Of a DNA stretch of 64,000 nt, positions 9,841-18,101 are shown piece after piece. The notes under the pieces are model-generated. The model saw only the letters and a list, made by a program, of their open reading frames with translations. It was not told the DNA's origin and did not search any database. Made by a program: the position numbers and the translations under genes. Origin of the DNA: Bradyrhizobium iriomotense (GTDB lineage Bacteria > Pseudomonadota > Alphaproteobacteria > Rhizobiales > Xanthobacteraceae); NCBI RefSeq assembly GCF_018130765.1, contig NZ_JAFCJZ010000011.1, forward strand, positions 124,001 through 188,000. The letters are read 5' to 3'. Each line of letters opens with the position of its first letter. Within the stretch, counting starts at the first letter, position 1.

Positions 9841-10817
9841 CTCAAATTCGTTCGGTCGTGCTCGGCTGCGGCTCCTACCTGCCGGAGCAGGTGGTGACCA
9901 ACGCCCAATTGGCGGCGCGTATCGACACGTCCGACGAGTGGATCGTCCAGCGCACCGGCATTCGCGAGCGGCACATCGCGGCCGAGGGCGAGTTCACCTC
10001 GCATCTCGCGATCAAGGCGGCGCAGGCGGCGCTCACCGACGCCGGCGTGGACGCGCAGTCGATCGAGCTGATCGTGCTGGCGACCTCGACGCCCGACAAC
10101 ACGTTCCCTGCAACGGCGGTCGCCGTGCAGCACGGGCTCGGCATCGACCATGGCGCGGCCTTCGACCTTCAGGCGGTGTGCTCGGGCTTCGTGTTCGCGC
10201 TCGCGACCGCAGACAATTTCCTGCGCACCGGTGCCTACAAGCGCGCGCTGGTGATCGGCGCGGAGACCTTCTCGCGCATCCTCGACTGGAACGACCGCGG
10301 CACCTGCGTGCTGTTCGGCGACGGCGCCGGCGCGGTCGTGCTGGAGGCGCAGGAGCAGCCGGGCAATGCCGCGACCGACCGCGGCGTCGTCACCACCCAT
10401 TTGCGCTCCGACGGCCGCCACAAGGCAAAACTGTTCGTCGACGGCGGACCGTCCTCGACCCAGACCGTCGGGCACTTACGCATGGAAGGCCGCGAGGTCT
10501 TCAAGCATGCGGTCGGCATGATCACCGACGTGATCGTCGATGCCTTCGAGGCGACTGGGCTCAATGCCGACAGCATCAACTGGTTCGTGCCGCACCAGGC
10601 CAACAAGCGAATCATCGACGCGTCCGCCCACAAGCTGCATATCGCGCCGGAGAAGGTGGTGCTGACGGTGGACCGTCACGGCAACACTTCGGCCGCCTCG
10701 ATTCCCCTGGCGCTGGCGGTGGCGCGCAAGGACGGCCGCATCAAGAAGGGCGACCTGGTCCTCCTGGAAGCGATGGGCGGCGGCTTTACCTGGGGTTCAG
10801 CGCTGGTGCGCTGGTAG
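9837..10817 (+). CDS. fabH: 3-oxoacyl-[ACP] synthase III (KAS III)
   Basis: Initiates fatty-acid synthesis by condensing acetyl-CoA (or another acyl-CoA) with malonyl-ACP. The 326 residues contain the Cys-His-Asn triad: Cys near 115 in QAVCSGFVFAL, His near 252 in WFVPHQANKRIID and Asn near 283 in HGNTSAASIP; the C-terminal GGGFTWGSALVRW is also canonical. Start is GTG within the GTGA overlap with the plsX stop. The plsX-fabH-ihfA order is conserved in alphaproteobacteria. Confidence 0.97.
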   Translation: MTQIRSVVLGCGSYLPEQVVTNAQLAARIDTSDEWIVQRTGIRERHIAAEGEFTSHLAIKAAQAALTDAGVDAQSIELIVLATSTPDNTFPATAVAVQHGLGIDHGAAFDLQAVCSGFVFALATADNFLRTGAYKRALVIGAETFSRILDWNDRGTCVLFGDGAGAVVLEAQEQPGNAATDRGVVTTHLRSDGRHKAKLFVDGGPSSTQTVGHLRMEGREVFKHAVGMITDVIVDAFEATGLNADSINWFVPHQANKRIIDASAHKLHIAPEKVVLTVDRHGNTSAASIPLALAVARKDGRIKKGDLVLLEAMGGGFTWGSALVRW

Positions 10818-10951
10818 CGCCACAGTTGATAAAATTTTGCCGGAATCAGCTGCGATTATCGATGCGTCTGCATTGATGAGCGCTGTTGACCGCCGTATCG
10901 TAACCTCATAATTTCAGACAACAATTGTTCGCCGTGATGTGGGGCAGGGCG

Positions 10952-11293
10952 ATGACCGATCAAAGTAAAACCGTAACGCGTGTGGATCTCTGCGAAGCCG
11001 TCTACCAGAAGGTGGGCCTGTCGCGGACGGAGTCGTCTGCGTTCGTGGAACTCGTGCTGAAGGAGATCACCGACTGCCTTGAAAAGGGCGAGACGGTGAA
11101 GCTGTCCTCGTTCGGTTCCTTCATGGTGCGCAAGAAGGGCCAGCGTATCGGCCGCAATCCGAAGACCGGCACCGAGGTGCCGATCTCGCCGCGCCGCGTC
11201 ATGGTGTTCAAGCCGTCCGCGATCCTGAAGCAGCGGATCAACGCGCAGCACCGCACCAACGGCGACGGCAGCAAGGTTCAACCCGAGGCGTAA
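10952..11293 (+). CDS. ihfA: Integration host factor subunit alpha
   Basis: DNA-bending nucleoid protein that works as a heterodimer with IhfB in recombination, replication and sigma-54 promoter activation. The 113 residues include TVTRVDLCEAVYQKVGLS near the start, the beta-arm entry KLSSFGSFMVRKKGQRIGRN, the PKTGTEVPISPRRVMVFKPS arm and C-terminal helix: all typical of IhfA. The ATG at 10952 (MTDQSKTVT) was preferred over the upstream in-frame ATG at 10925. Downstream, the MerR gene starts 24 bases after the stop. Confidence 0.95.
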   Translation: MTDQSKTVTRVDLCEAVYQKVGLSRTESSAFVELVLKEITDCLEKGETVKLSSFGSFMVRKKGQRIGRNPKTGTEVPISPRRVMVFKPSAILKQRINAQHRTNGDGSKVQPEA

Positions 11294-11317
11294 CCGCCTT
11301 TCGGAAAGGATTGGCAT

Positions 11318-11896
11318 TTGGACAAGGCGCCGGATGCGTTCCGAACCATCAGCGAAGTAGCGCAGGAACTCGACATTCCGCAGCACGTGCTGCGGTTCTG
11401 GGAGACCCGATTCTCCCAGATCAAGCCGATGAAGCGCAGCGGCGGCCGCCGCTATTACCGCCCCGACGACGTCGACCTGCTCAAGGGCATCCGCCGGCTG
11501 CTCTACGGGGAGGGATATACCATCCGCGGGGTGCAGCGGATCCTGAAGGAGCACGGCGTCAAATCGGTGCAGGGCCTCGCTGACGGCGCGGCCGCGGTCT
11601 CGTTCGGCGCCATCGAGGACGCCATCGGCGCGAGCCTGATCGAGCCGGACGACGAGGGCCCGATCAAGGGTATCGCCGATGCCGACGATGACGACTATCA
11701 GGGGGATGAGGAGGAAGGCATCGACTTCCGCTTCACCGAGGTCGACGACGAGGAAATCCTCACCACCTTCCGCAAGGGCGGCGCCCCCGCCGCGCCCGCC
11801 GGCCCCAGCGCGCTGGACCGGGAGCGTCTCGGCCGGGCGCTCGCCGACCTCGTCGCCTGCCGGGAAATGCTGGATCAGGCGCTGAAGGACGGGTAG
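11318..11896 (+). CDS. MerR family transcriptional regulator
   Basis: The N-terminal winged-helix domain of this 192-residue protein (residues about 8-78) is of MerR type: FRTISEVAQELDIPQHVLRF, then WETRFSQIKPMKRSGGRRYY and RPDDVDLLKGIRRLLYGEGY. The remainder is acidic (DADDDDYQGDEEEGIDFRF) with no effector domain I recognise and no Cys cluster, so metal or redox sensing is unlikely. The TTG at 11318 was chosen because AAAGGA lies eight bases upstream. The ihfA-merR-tRNA-Pro order is a widespread alphaproteobacterial arrangement; the target is unknown. Confidence 0.88.
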   Translation: MDKAPDAFRTISEVAQELDIPQHVLRFWETRFSQIKPMKRSGGRRYYRPDDVDLLKGIRRLLYGEGYTIRGVQRILKEHGVKSVQGLADGAAAVSFGAIEDAIGASLIEPDDEGPIKGIADADDDDYQGDEEEGIDFRFTEVDDEEILTTFRKGGAPAAPAGPSALDRERLGRALADLVACREMLDQALKDG

Positions 11897-11946
11897 GGGC
11901 GCGTTTCGCCGGCTTTGTGGCCTGTTCCGGGGGCTTTGGCCGGGGA

Positions 11947-11963
11947 CACACCAAAATGGTGTG
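11947..11963. promoter_or_regulatory. Perfect 7-bp inverted repeat between merR and tRNA-Pro
   Basis: CACACCA (11947-11953) and TGGTGTG (11957-11963) are perfect inverted repeats around AAA. No T-run follows, so it is not an obvious terminator; it could be a protein-binding site for the MerR regulator (MerR dimers bind inverted repeats) or a small hairpin. Its function is not shown. Confidence 0.35.
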
Positions 11964-12009
11964 ACCTCGCCTTGCGCAAAGCGGCGATCCTAGCTAATGG
12001 AACGGCGTT

Positions 12010-12087
12010 CGGAGCGTGGCGCAGCCCGGTTAGCGCACTAGTCTGGGAGACTAGGGGTCGGAGGTTCAAATCCTCTCGCTCCGACCA
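12010..12087 (+). tRNA. tRNA-Pro (anticodon GGG)
   Basis: A full cloverleaf can be folded: acceptor CGGAGCG pairs with CGCTCCG, D-arm GCGC/GCGC, anticodon stem CTAGT/ACTAG with loop CTGGGAG giving anticodon GGG, variable region of five bases, T-arm GGAGG-TTCAAAT-CCTCT, discriminator A and an encoded CCA at 12085-12087. It reads proline codons CCC and CCU. A low-GC stretch begins just downstream. Confidence 0.97.
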
Positions 12088-12359
12088 TTTTTCTCAAAGC
12101 ATCTGTCGGGCGGATTGACCGGGGCGTAGGGCTCGTGCTGGCCAGGGACGCGTGCGCGACGGTCGGCGGCGGGTGGCTGCTTCGGTGGTCGGCAAGCCAA
12201 AATTCCCGAAAACAACCCCATGCACAGTAGCGATGCCATTGATGGAATGGCGTTTTTCCGAAGCGATTTGCGGTGCGTCAGGCTTGCTTCTACCAAAAGG
12301 TGTAGCGACGGCCTGTGGTCTCACGCTACTTTGTGGCGTTTGATGCAGGAATTGAATCG

Positions 12360-13436
12360 ATGGCGCAGCTTATGAAAGCCATGGTGCGGCGAAAGATTTA
12401 CGCGCTCGCTCTCTTATTGGCTTTTCAGTCGGGCTCAGCGGATGCGCAATCGAACATGACTGTAAAGGGATTCCCGCCGGAGCTACCCAATGAGATAGCG
12501 GGCAGTCGGTGGTTCGTCTTTTTGGACGGAGACATCGATCCCGACGCACCCCAGCGGTTCGAGCGATATGTAACGCAGAATCGTATTCCCGACCGGTCTA
12601 TTGTCTACCTGAACTCACCCGGTGGAAGCTTGGCTGCTGGAATAGAACTCGGCCGCCTGTTCCGAAAATATGGGTTCTCCACCGATATCGGTCGGAAATC
12701 ACCATTCTCTTCAAAGTCCTTCGATATTGATGAGGGCGGCTGTTACAGCGCGTGCGCATACGCCTATTTGGGCGGCCAATTCAGGTATTTGAAGCGCGGG
12801 TCCCGATACGGCGTTCACCAATTCAAGTCGCTGCGAGCCGATGCGCGCATTGAAGGAACTGCTCAAGTCGTTTCCGCCTTGGCAGTAGAATACATGCGCT
12901 CAATGGATGTTGATCCAGATCTATTCACGTTGGGCGCCGCCGCGAGCCCTGACGGGATGCAGGAAATCGACAAAGCGACTTTGGAGCGGCTGAATGTCGT
13001 CAACAATGGGCGAACCCGACCTGTCTGGACAATTGAAAGTACGGACGGACAACTTTATCTGAAAGGACAGCGAACAACCGAGGAATCTGGAATAAACAAG
13101 TTCATCATCTACTGCGAAAAACGCCGCGCAGTCTTGCTGGCTATCTTCGATACTCTTCGCAGGGATACTGAACTAATGAATATGGCCGCCCATTCTCTTT
13201 TGATCGATGGGCAGGTGTATCGACTGAGTCCTAATTCCAAGCGGATTCAAAACGGGCTGTTCAATGTCGCATACAGTCTGTCACAACAGGAAATAGTCGC
13301 CCTTCGCAAGGGGGAGAATGTTGGTGTGGCGATTCAGGCCGCGTATGAGGCACCTATATTCCTCGGGTTCGAGGGAATGAGCATCGGGAGCGGCAAGCCG
13401 AAGCTAGTCGGCATACTCAATCAGTGCGCTCCATAA
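12360..13436 (+). CDS. Exported ClpP/crotonase-like protein (COG3904-type)
   Basis: The protein (358 residues from the ATG at 12360; an in-frame ATG at 12372 is also possible) has an N-terminal signal peptide (RRKIYALALLLAFQSGSADA). It contains the ClpP-like pattern IVYLNSPGGSLAAGIELGRL near residue 80, GCYSACAYAYLGG with a candidate nucleophile Ser near 130, and YGVHQFKS with a candidate His about 24 residues later. It looks like a periplasmic relative of ClpP-fold serine hydrolases. The C-terminal 180 residues are not recognised. GC content is visibly lower than in neighbours (one 60-base line, 13081-13140, is 47% G+C), suggesting acquisition next to the tRNA gene. The substrate is unknown. 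Confidence 0.7.
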   Translation: MAQLMKAMVRRKIYALALLLAFQSGSADAQSNMTVKGFPPELPNEIAGSRWFVFLDGDIDPDAPQRFERYVTQNRIPDRSIVYLNSPGGSLAAGIELGRLFRKYGFSTDIGRKSPFSSKSFDIDEGGCYSACAYAYLGGQFRYLKRGSRYGVHQFKSLRADARIEGTAQVVSALAVEYMRSMDVDPDLFTLGAAASPDGMQEIDKATLERLNVVNNGRTRPVWTIESTDGQLYLKGQRTTEESGINKFIIYCEKRRAVLLAIFDTLRRDTELMNMAAHSLLIDGQVYRLSPNSKRIQNGLFNVAYSLSQQEIVALRKGENVGVAIQAAYEAPIFLGFEGMSIGSGKPKLVGILNQCAP

Positions 13437-13538
13437 GGTTTTCTGATTTTGTGGACGTGCATATTTTTCTTCGCGCTATGAGGCGCAACCCTTCCTCGCA
13501 TTTTAGCAAGCGTGTCGAGGTTTCGGGCATCGCTCCAC

Positions 13539-14211
13539 CTACCTCAAATACCCCACCACCATCCTTGTCGTCTCGTCCACCAGCGTCCGCACCGTCTTCT
13601 CCGTCAGCATCTCCGCGTGGTTCAGCACCGTGTTGTGCGCGACCGACTCGATCGCGCTGACGCAGATGAAGGTTGCGACATCAACGTCCACCTTGCGCAT
13701 CTCCTTGCGGCGGCTCTCGAGATAGGTGCGGACGAGGGTGTGGACCTCGCGGTTGAAGGCTTCGACGTCCTTGAGCTGGCCGGTGCGCGGGATCTGCTCG
13801 GCGAGCACCCGATGTAGTTTCGGATTGATGCGGTGGGCTTCGATCGCGACGGTGACGAGTTTTTCGCACGGCCTTGTCGATCGGGAGGTCGGCGACCTCA
13901 AGGAGCGCCGTGCGGACGATGGCCATGATCTCCTCGTTGTGGCGGTCGATCACGGCGGCGACGAGCGCTTCCTTGCTTGGAAAGTATTGATAGAGCGAGC
14001 CGACGCTGACGCCGGCGATTTCGGCGATGCGGTTGGTGCTCGCCTTCTCAAAGCCTTCCTTGACCAGAATGCGAGCAGTTGCCTCGACCAATGCGTCGAC
14101 GGTGGCGCGAGAGCGCTCCTGCAAGGCATTTTTCCGGGGTTTTGTGGGCGGTTTGCGGGCCACGGCCTTGTGATCTGAATGCGAGTAGGAAAAGCGAGCG
14201 AATGCTCGCAT
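13539..14211 (-). pseudogene. TetR family regulator, frameshifted
   Basis: The N-terminal half reads in one frame, with a TetR HTH (RATVDALVEATARILVKEGF, then STNRIAEIAGVSVGSLYQYF) and ends LLEVADLPIDKAVRK; the C-terminal half continues in another frame as KLVTVAIEAHRINPKLHRVL through to MVVGYLR. The frames join at a run of five T on the plus strand (13860-13864; A5 in the mRNA); removing one base restores a continuous protein of about 200 residues. It is either a real inactivating indel or a homopolymer sequencing error. The start may be the ATG at 14211 or the GTG at 14163. Divergent from the esterase gene, which it probably regulates. Confidence 0.85.
14180..14211. promoter_or_regulatory. 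Inverted repeats in the TetR/esterase divergent region (candidate operator)
   Basis: GCGAGC (14194-14199) and GCTCGC (14204-14209) flank GAAT, and a wider pair, ATGCGAG (14180-14186) and CTCGCAT (14205-14211), encloses them. Nested inverted repeats close to the start of a TetR gene and upstream of its divergent neighbour are typical of autoregulated TetR operators. The position overlaps the ATG at 14211, which favours the later GTG start at 14163. Confidence 0.5.
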
Positions 14212-14285
14212 TATATCGACAAGTGGCGGCGGGTCGGCAAGCCTCTTTGTCGCCGTTTCGAAAAGAGCCAGATGGGGATGTGGCC

Positions 14286-15260
14286 ATGAGCGTTGCCAGG
14301 ATCGTGTCGGCCTTGCAGTTCTGCCCGGGCGGTTGCGCGTTCAGTCCATCGGCCCGGCGCGATCCTGCACCAAGCCTGCAAAGCCGCGCTTTCAATCTGC
14401 TGCTGCGCCTTCTTCCGTTCAAGGAGCAGCTCGCATCAGCCGAGGCCGTGCAGGCGCACGTGCAGAAGCTCGCATTGGAGCCTGTAACGTTCGAGCCGAC
14501 GGGGCTTGGCCGCGGCGTCGAGGCAACGTTGACGAAGATGGGCGGCTGGTCGGTCTATTACACCGCGCCGTCTTCGGGACACGAGGGCTGCAACTACGTC
14601 ATGTTCCTGCATGGCGGCGGCTTCATCAACGAGATCGTGCCGGCGCATTGGCGCTTCGTCGGGGAGATGACGCGCAAGGCGCGCGTGTGCTGCGTCGTGC
14701 CGATCTATCCGCTGGCGCCGCGCGCGACCGCGAAGGATGTCGTGCCGGCGACGGCGGAGCTGTTACGCATGCTGCTGGAAGACGCAGGGTCCGCAAAGGT
14801 CACGGTGGTCGGCAACTCCGCCGGCGCGGGGCTCGCGCTCGCGGCCTGCCAGTGGCTGCGCGATCGCGGCCATCGGCAGCCAAGCCGGCTGATGCTGATC
14901 TCGCCCGCGGCCGATGCGTCGGTCAGCCGTCCGGAGCAGGTCGCGATCGCTGCGCGCGATCCGATCCAGGACATTCCGGGGATCATTGAAGCGGGACGGC
15001 TCTATGCCGGAGAGCTCGACGTCGGCCATCCCTTCGTCAGTCCGCTCAACGGCGCGTTCCGCGCGCTGGCGCCGATGACGATCTTCACTGGGACGCGCGA
15101 TCTACTTTACCCCGACAGCGTCGATCTCGCGGAGCGGGCGAGGACCGTGGGTGTGCCGGTCGAGCTGCATCTGTTGCGTGACCAGCCGCATAATTATGCG
15201 CTGATGCCGACGCCAGAGGGACGGCGGGCGCGTGCGATCATCTTGCGTGAGGTGGCTTAA
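14286..15260 (+). CDS. Alpha/beta hydrolase (hormone-sensitive-lipase family esterase)
   Basis: Carboxylesterase-type enzyme of the alpha/beta-hydrolase fold-3 family. The 324-residue protein has the oxyanion-hole motif FLHGGGF near residues 107-113, the nucleophile elbow GNSAGAG with Ser near 178, the acid in GTRDLLYPD near 270 and the His in DQPHNYALMP near 300: a complete triad. The ATG at 14286 (MSVARIV) was chosen; the longer frame reaches back into the divergent regulator. It is probably controlled by the adjacent TetR-type gene. The natural substrate is not predictable. Confidence 0.87.
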   Translation: MSVARIVSALQFCPGGCAFSPSARRDPAPSLQSRAFNLLLRLLPFKEQLASAEAVQAHVQKLALEPVTFEPTGLGRGVEATLTKMGGWSVYYTAPSSGHEGCNYVMFLHGGGFINEIVPAHWRFVGEMTRKARVCCVVPIYPLAPRATAKDVVPATAELLRMLLEDAGSAKVTVVGNSAGAGLALAACQWLRDRGHRQPSRLMLISPAADASVSRPEQVAIAARDPIQDIPGIIEAGRLYAGELDVGHPFVSPLNGAFRALAPMTIFTGTRDLLYPDSVDLAERARTVGVPVELHLLRDQPHNYALMPTPEGRRARAIILREVA

Positions 15261-15414
15261 GGGGAACAGCGTGATCATTGTCACAGAGCGCTGCCGCGAA
15301 CGGTCCGGCGCTGGCGGTGCCCGCGTGGAGGGACAAGGCGGCCCCCGGGGCGTTTCCTCCTAGATCAGTCGTCCTGGTTTCCGTCGACCCGGTACCAGTA
15401 GTTTTGCGGGGCCT

Positions 15415-15654
15415 TCAGGCGTGGCCCTTGATCTCGTAGTGACCCGGCACGCATTTGTAGCGCTCGAGGCGCCAGTTAGCGTGATAGATCGGATGTTCGC
15501 CCATCCATTTCGCCAGCGGTGCCTGTGCACCGATTGCACACTGCATCATCGACATTTCGGGCGTCATGTTGCTGTCGGTCACGATTTCCTCGACGCAAGC
15601 GCCCGAGGCAGATGCACCTAGCCGGCAGAGCACGGCAACGACGGTCACGAACAT
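15415..15654 (-). CDS. Small exported protein of unknown function
   Basis: A 79-residue product from the ATG at 15654 (MFVTVVAVLCRLGASASGA looks like a signal peptide). The mature part has three Cys residues and ends WRLERYKCVPGHYEIKGHA; IVTDSNMTPEMSMMQCAIGA and LAKWMGEHPIYHANWRLERY look like the ordered part of a small secreted protein. I do not recognise the family. A longer frame to 15768 exists but lacks signal character. Coding is supported by the plausible export signal and Cys content, not by a known domain. Confidence 0.55.
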   Translation of the reverse strand: MFVTVVAVLCRLGASASGACVEEIVTDSNMTPEMSMMQCAIGAQAPLAKWMGEHPIYHANWRLERYKCVPGHYEIKGHA

Positions 15655-15983
15655 TCCTGTCACCTCATCGGTAGTTTCAGACCACGAAGAGGATGCAAGC
15701 GGAGTGCCAGAGCCTGTGACACAAACAACACGCTGGCCTGGACGACTCGACCCAGCGTCCACCTTCATTTGACGATTCGGATTGTAAAAAAATTGCCATT
15801 AACCCGAAGCCGGACAAATACGGGGAACCCGCAGCCAAACACCCAGGAATGATCGATTGTCAGGGCTGCGCCGCGTATGAGCCACTTCACAAGGCCCGCG
15901 CGGCCGATACGATTCGTGAAGTTGCGGGACACTCGTCAAAAGAGCGGGGCTGCCGCAGCACACAGGAAACGCGAGGGCGGACC
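15655..15983. other. Gene-free stretch before the DapA-family gene
   Basis: About 330 bases with lower GC in the middle (a run of seven A near 15787). It must hold the promoter of the DapA-family gene and, on the other strand, that of the small exported protein, but I see no convincing boxes, repeat or terminator. Confidence 0.5.
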
Positions 15984-16892
15984 ATGAAGGTACGACCGAC
16001 CGGCGTGATCCCGCCGATGACGACGCCGTTCCGGAAAGACGGCGAGATCGACTTTGAGCTCGTGGCGCCCCAGGTCGACTGGATGATCGGCGCCGGCGTG
16101 CACGGCGTTGCGGCCGGCGGTTCCACCGGCGAGGGCCACACGCTCGACCACGAGGAATATCGCGACCTCGTGGCCGCGACGGTTGAGGCGGTGAAGGGAC
16201 GCATTCCCGTGATCGCGGGCATCATCGTCGACTCCACGCGCGATGCGATCCGCCGCGGCAAGCTGGTCCGCGACATGAATGTCGCAGCGCTCCAGGTCAC
16301 GCCGGTGCACTATTTGTTCAAGCCGGACGACGAGGCGATGGTCGCGCATTTCCGCGCCATGGCGGACGAGACCGGCATGCCCATCATCATCTACAACGTC
16401 GTGCCGTGGTCGTATCTCTCGCCGGCGCTGTTGACGCGGATCATGACCGAGGTGCCGCTGGTCGTCGGCGTCAAGCAGAGCGCGGGCGATTTAAAACTGT
16501 TCGCGGACTTGATGATGATGGCGCCCGACAAGCTGATCTACAGCGCCGTCGATGCCCTGATGTATCCGTCCTACACGCTCGGGGCCCATGGCTCGATCGC
16601 CGCGATCCTGACCGCGGCGCCGCATGCCTCCGTCGCGCTGTGGGATGCGGTGAAGGCGGGCGACCATCCGCGCGCGCTCGACCTGCACAAGAAGCTGCTG
16701 ACGGTGTGGAACGCGGTCATTGCCGACAATCTACCGGCCTGCACGCGTTACGCACAGACGCTCCAGGGACTGCCCAGGACATATCCGCGCGCGCCGATGC
16801 CGGAGGCATCAAGCACGCAGCAGGCCGCGATCCGCAAGGCGCTGGAAGGCCTTGGCGCGCTAAACGGGCCGCGCATCGCGGCGGCCGAATAG
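15984..16892 (+). CDS. Dihydrodipicolinate synthase/N-acetylneuraminate lyase family aldolase
   Basis: Class I aldolase of the DapA superfamily: a Schiff-base Lys on a TIM barrel. The 302 residues show GVIPPMTTPFRKDGEID at the N terminus, GGSTGEGHTLDHEEY near 45-59 (GSTGE binds the substrate carboxylate), the Tyr of IIIYNVVPW near 135 and the Schiff-base Lys of VVGVKQSAGDL near 163. It is unlikely to be the housekeeping DapA because DapA-specific signatures are not obvious and no lysine genes are nearby; sugar-acid or related lyase is possible. The ATG at 15984 was chosen as it directly precedes the barrel. An SDR gene follows after about 140 bases. Confidence 0.88.
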   Translation: MKVRPTGVIPPMTTPFRKDGEIDFELVAPQVDWMIGAGVHGVAAGGSTGEGHTLDHEEYRDLVAATVEAVKGRIPVIAGIIVDSTRDAIRRGKLVRDMNVAALQVTPVHYLFKPDDEAMVAHFRAMADETGMPIIIYNVVPWSYLSPALLTRIMTEVPLVVGVKQSAGDLKLFADLMMMAPDKLIYSAVDALMYPSYTLGAHGSIAAILTAAPHASVALWDAVKAGDHPRALDLHKKLLTVWNAVIADNLPACTRYAQTLQGLPRTYPRAPMPEASSTQQAAIRKALEGLGALNGPRIAAAE

Positions 16893-17033
16893 TCCGCACG
16901 CCGAAATAACGGACATCGAACGGCAGCGCCGATCCGCTTTTACCTGCGGATGCGGCGCTGCTACATTTTGCGCGCGCCGACGAACGGCGCAGTGACAAGA
17001 AACACACCGATAAAGGGAGGGGCCGAAAGTCCC

Positions 17034-18005
17034 ATGAAGGATTTTGCTGGAAAGATCGCGGTCGTCACCGGCGGCGGCACGGGAATGGGGCGCGAGCTCG
17101 CGCGGCAGCTCGTTGCCGAAGGCTGCAACGTCGCGATGTGCGACGTCTCGGAGGCCGCGATGGCCGAGACCAAACGGCTCTGCGAGGTCGAGAAGCTGCC
17201 GCAGGGATTGCGCGTCACGACGCATGTCGCCGATGTCGCGATTGAAGATCACCTCAAGCGCTTCCGCGACGAGCTCGCCGAGCAGCAGAAGACGGACAGG
17301 ATCCATCTCTTGTTCAACAATGCCGGCATCGGCGGCGGCGGCAGCCTGTTCACCAACACGCGCGAGCAGTGGGAGCGCACCTTCAGCATCTGCTGGGGCG
17401 GGGTCTATCTCGGCGTGCGCACCTTCCTGCCGATGCTGGTCGCGGCCGACGAAGCTCACATCGTCAACACCGCCAGCGTCAACGGCTTCTGGGCCTCGAT
17501 CGGCATGAACCAGGCGCACACCGCCTACAGCTCGGCCAAGTTCGCGGTGAAGGGATTTACCGAAGCGCTGATCAACGACCTGCGCCTGCACGCCCCGCAC
17601 GTCAAATGCTCGGTGGTCATGCCAGGCCATATCGGCACCTCGATCGTTTCCAATTCGCGCAAGGTGCAGAGCGCGGACGGTTCGGAGCGGCTCAACGCCG
17701 ACGAGGTCGCGCTGACCCGCAAGCGCATGGTCGCGGCCGGCGTGCCGGATGCCGACAAGATGGCGGACGAGGACATCCAGGCGGCGTTCGCCGAGCGCGC
17801 CCGCAGCTTCCTGGAGGATGCGCCGACGACGGCCGCGCAGGCCGCGAAGATCATCCTCGACGGCGTCAAGGTGGAGCGCTGGCGCATCCTTGTCGGCGAG
17901 GACGCCAAACGCCTCGACGAGCGCGTCCGCACCACGCCGGAGCAGGCCTATGAGCGCGCCTTCTACGAAAGCTTTACCCAGGAGGTCGGCTGGCGACTCG
18001 GTTGA
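17034..18005 (+). CDS. Short-chain dehydrogenase/reductase
   Basis: NAD(P)-dependent classical SDR. The 323-residue protein has the cofactor motif TGGGTGMG (residues 12-19), NNAGIGGGG near 95, the Ser in VNTASVNGF near 145, and the catalytic YSSAK near 165-169, so the active site is complete. It is longer than the usual 250 residues: a C-terminal extension of about 60-70 residues includes LTRKRMVAAGVPDADKMADE. Preceded by GGGAGG at 17015-17020 and possibly in one unit with the DapA-family gene. The substrate is unknown. Confidence 0.88.
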   Translation: MKDFAGKIAVVTGGGTGMGRELARQLVAEGCNVAMCDVSEAAMAETKRLCEVEKLPQGLRVTTHVADVAIEDHLKRFRDELAEQQKTDRIHLLFNNAGIGGGGSLFTNTREQWERTFSICWGGVYLGVRTFLPMLVAADEAHIVNTASVNGFWASIGMNQAHTAYSSAKFAVKGFTEALINDLRLHAPHVKCSVVMPGHIGTSIVSNSRKVQSADGSERLNADEVALTRKRMVAAGVPDADKMADEDIQAAFAERARSFLEDAPTTAAQAAKIILDGVKVERWRILVGEDAKRLDERVRTTPEQAYERAFYESFTQEVGWRLG

Positions 18006-18060
18006 GTCTGCTTCGCCGCGGCGGCCGGCGACGCGCCGATATGGGTATGATGATCGTCAT

Positions 18061-18101
18061 GGCAAGAGGTGCGCGGGTCATTTGACGTGCCACCTCTTGC
18101 C
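18061..18101. repeat. Perfect 11-bp inverted repeat with 19-base spacer
   Basis: GGCAAGAGGTG (18061-18071) and CACCTCTTGCC (18091-18101) are exact inverted repeats; a shorter inner pair, GTCA/TGAC (18077-18080 and 18083-18086), could extend the hairpin. It lies 56 bases after the SDR stop and has no T-run. It could be an mRNA 3' stabilising hairpin, a remnant of a mobile repeat, or a binding site. Confidence 0.6.

Noticed and set aside
12152..12343. A 63-residue frame between tRNA-Pro and the ClpP-like gene.
   Set aside because: No ribosome-binding site, overlaps the next start, no recognisable protein features.
13512..14178. Two plus-strand frames (13512-13817 and 13726-14178) over the TetR region.
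   Set aside because: Shadow of the TetR pseudogene; Leu/Val/Asp/Gly-rich but without conserved motifs.
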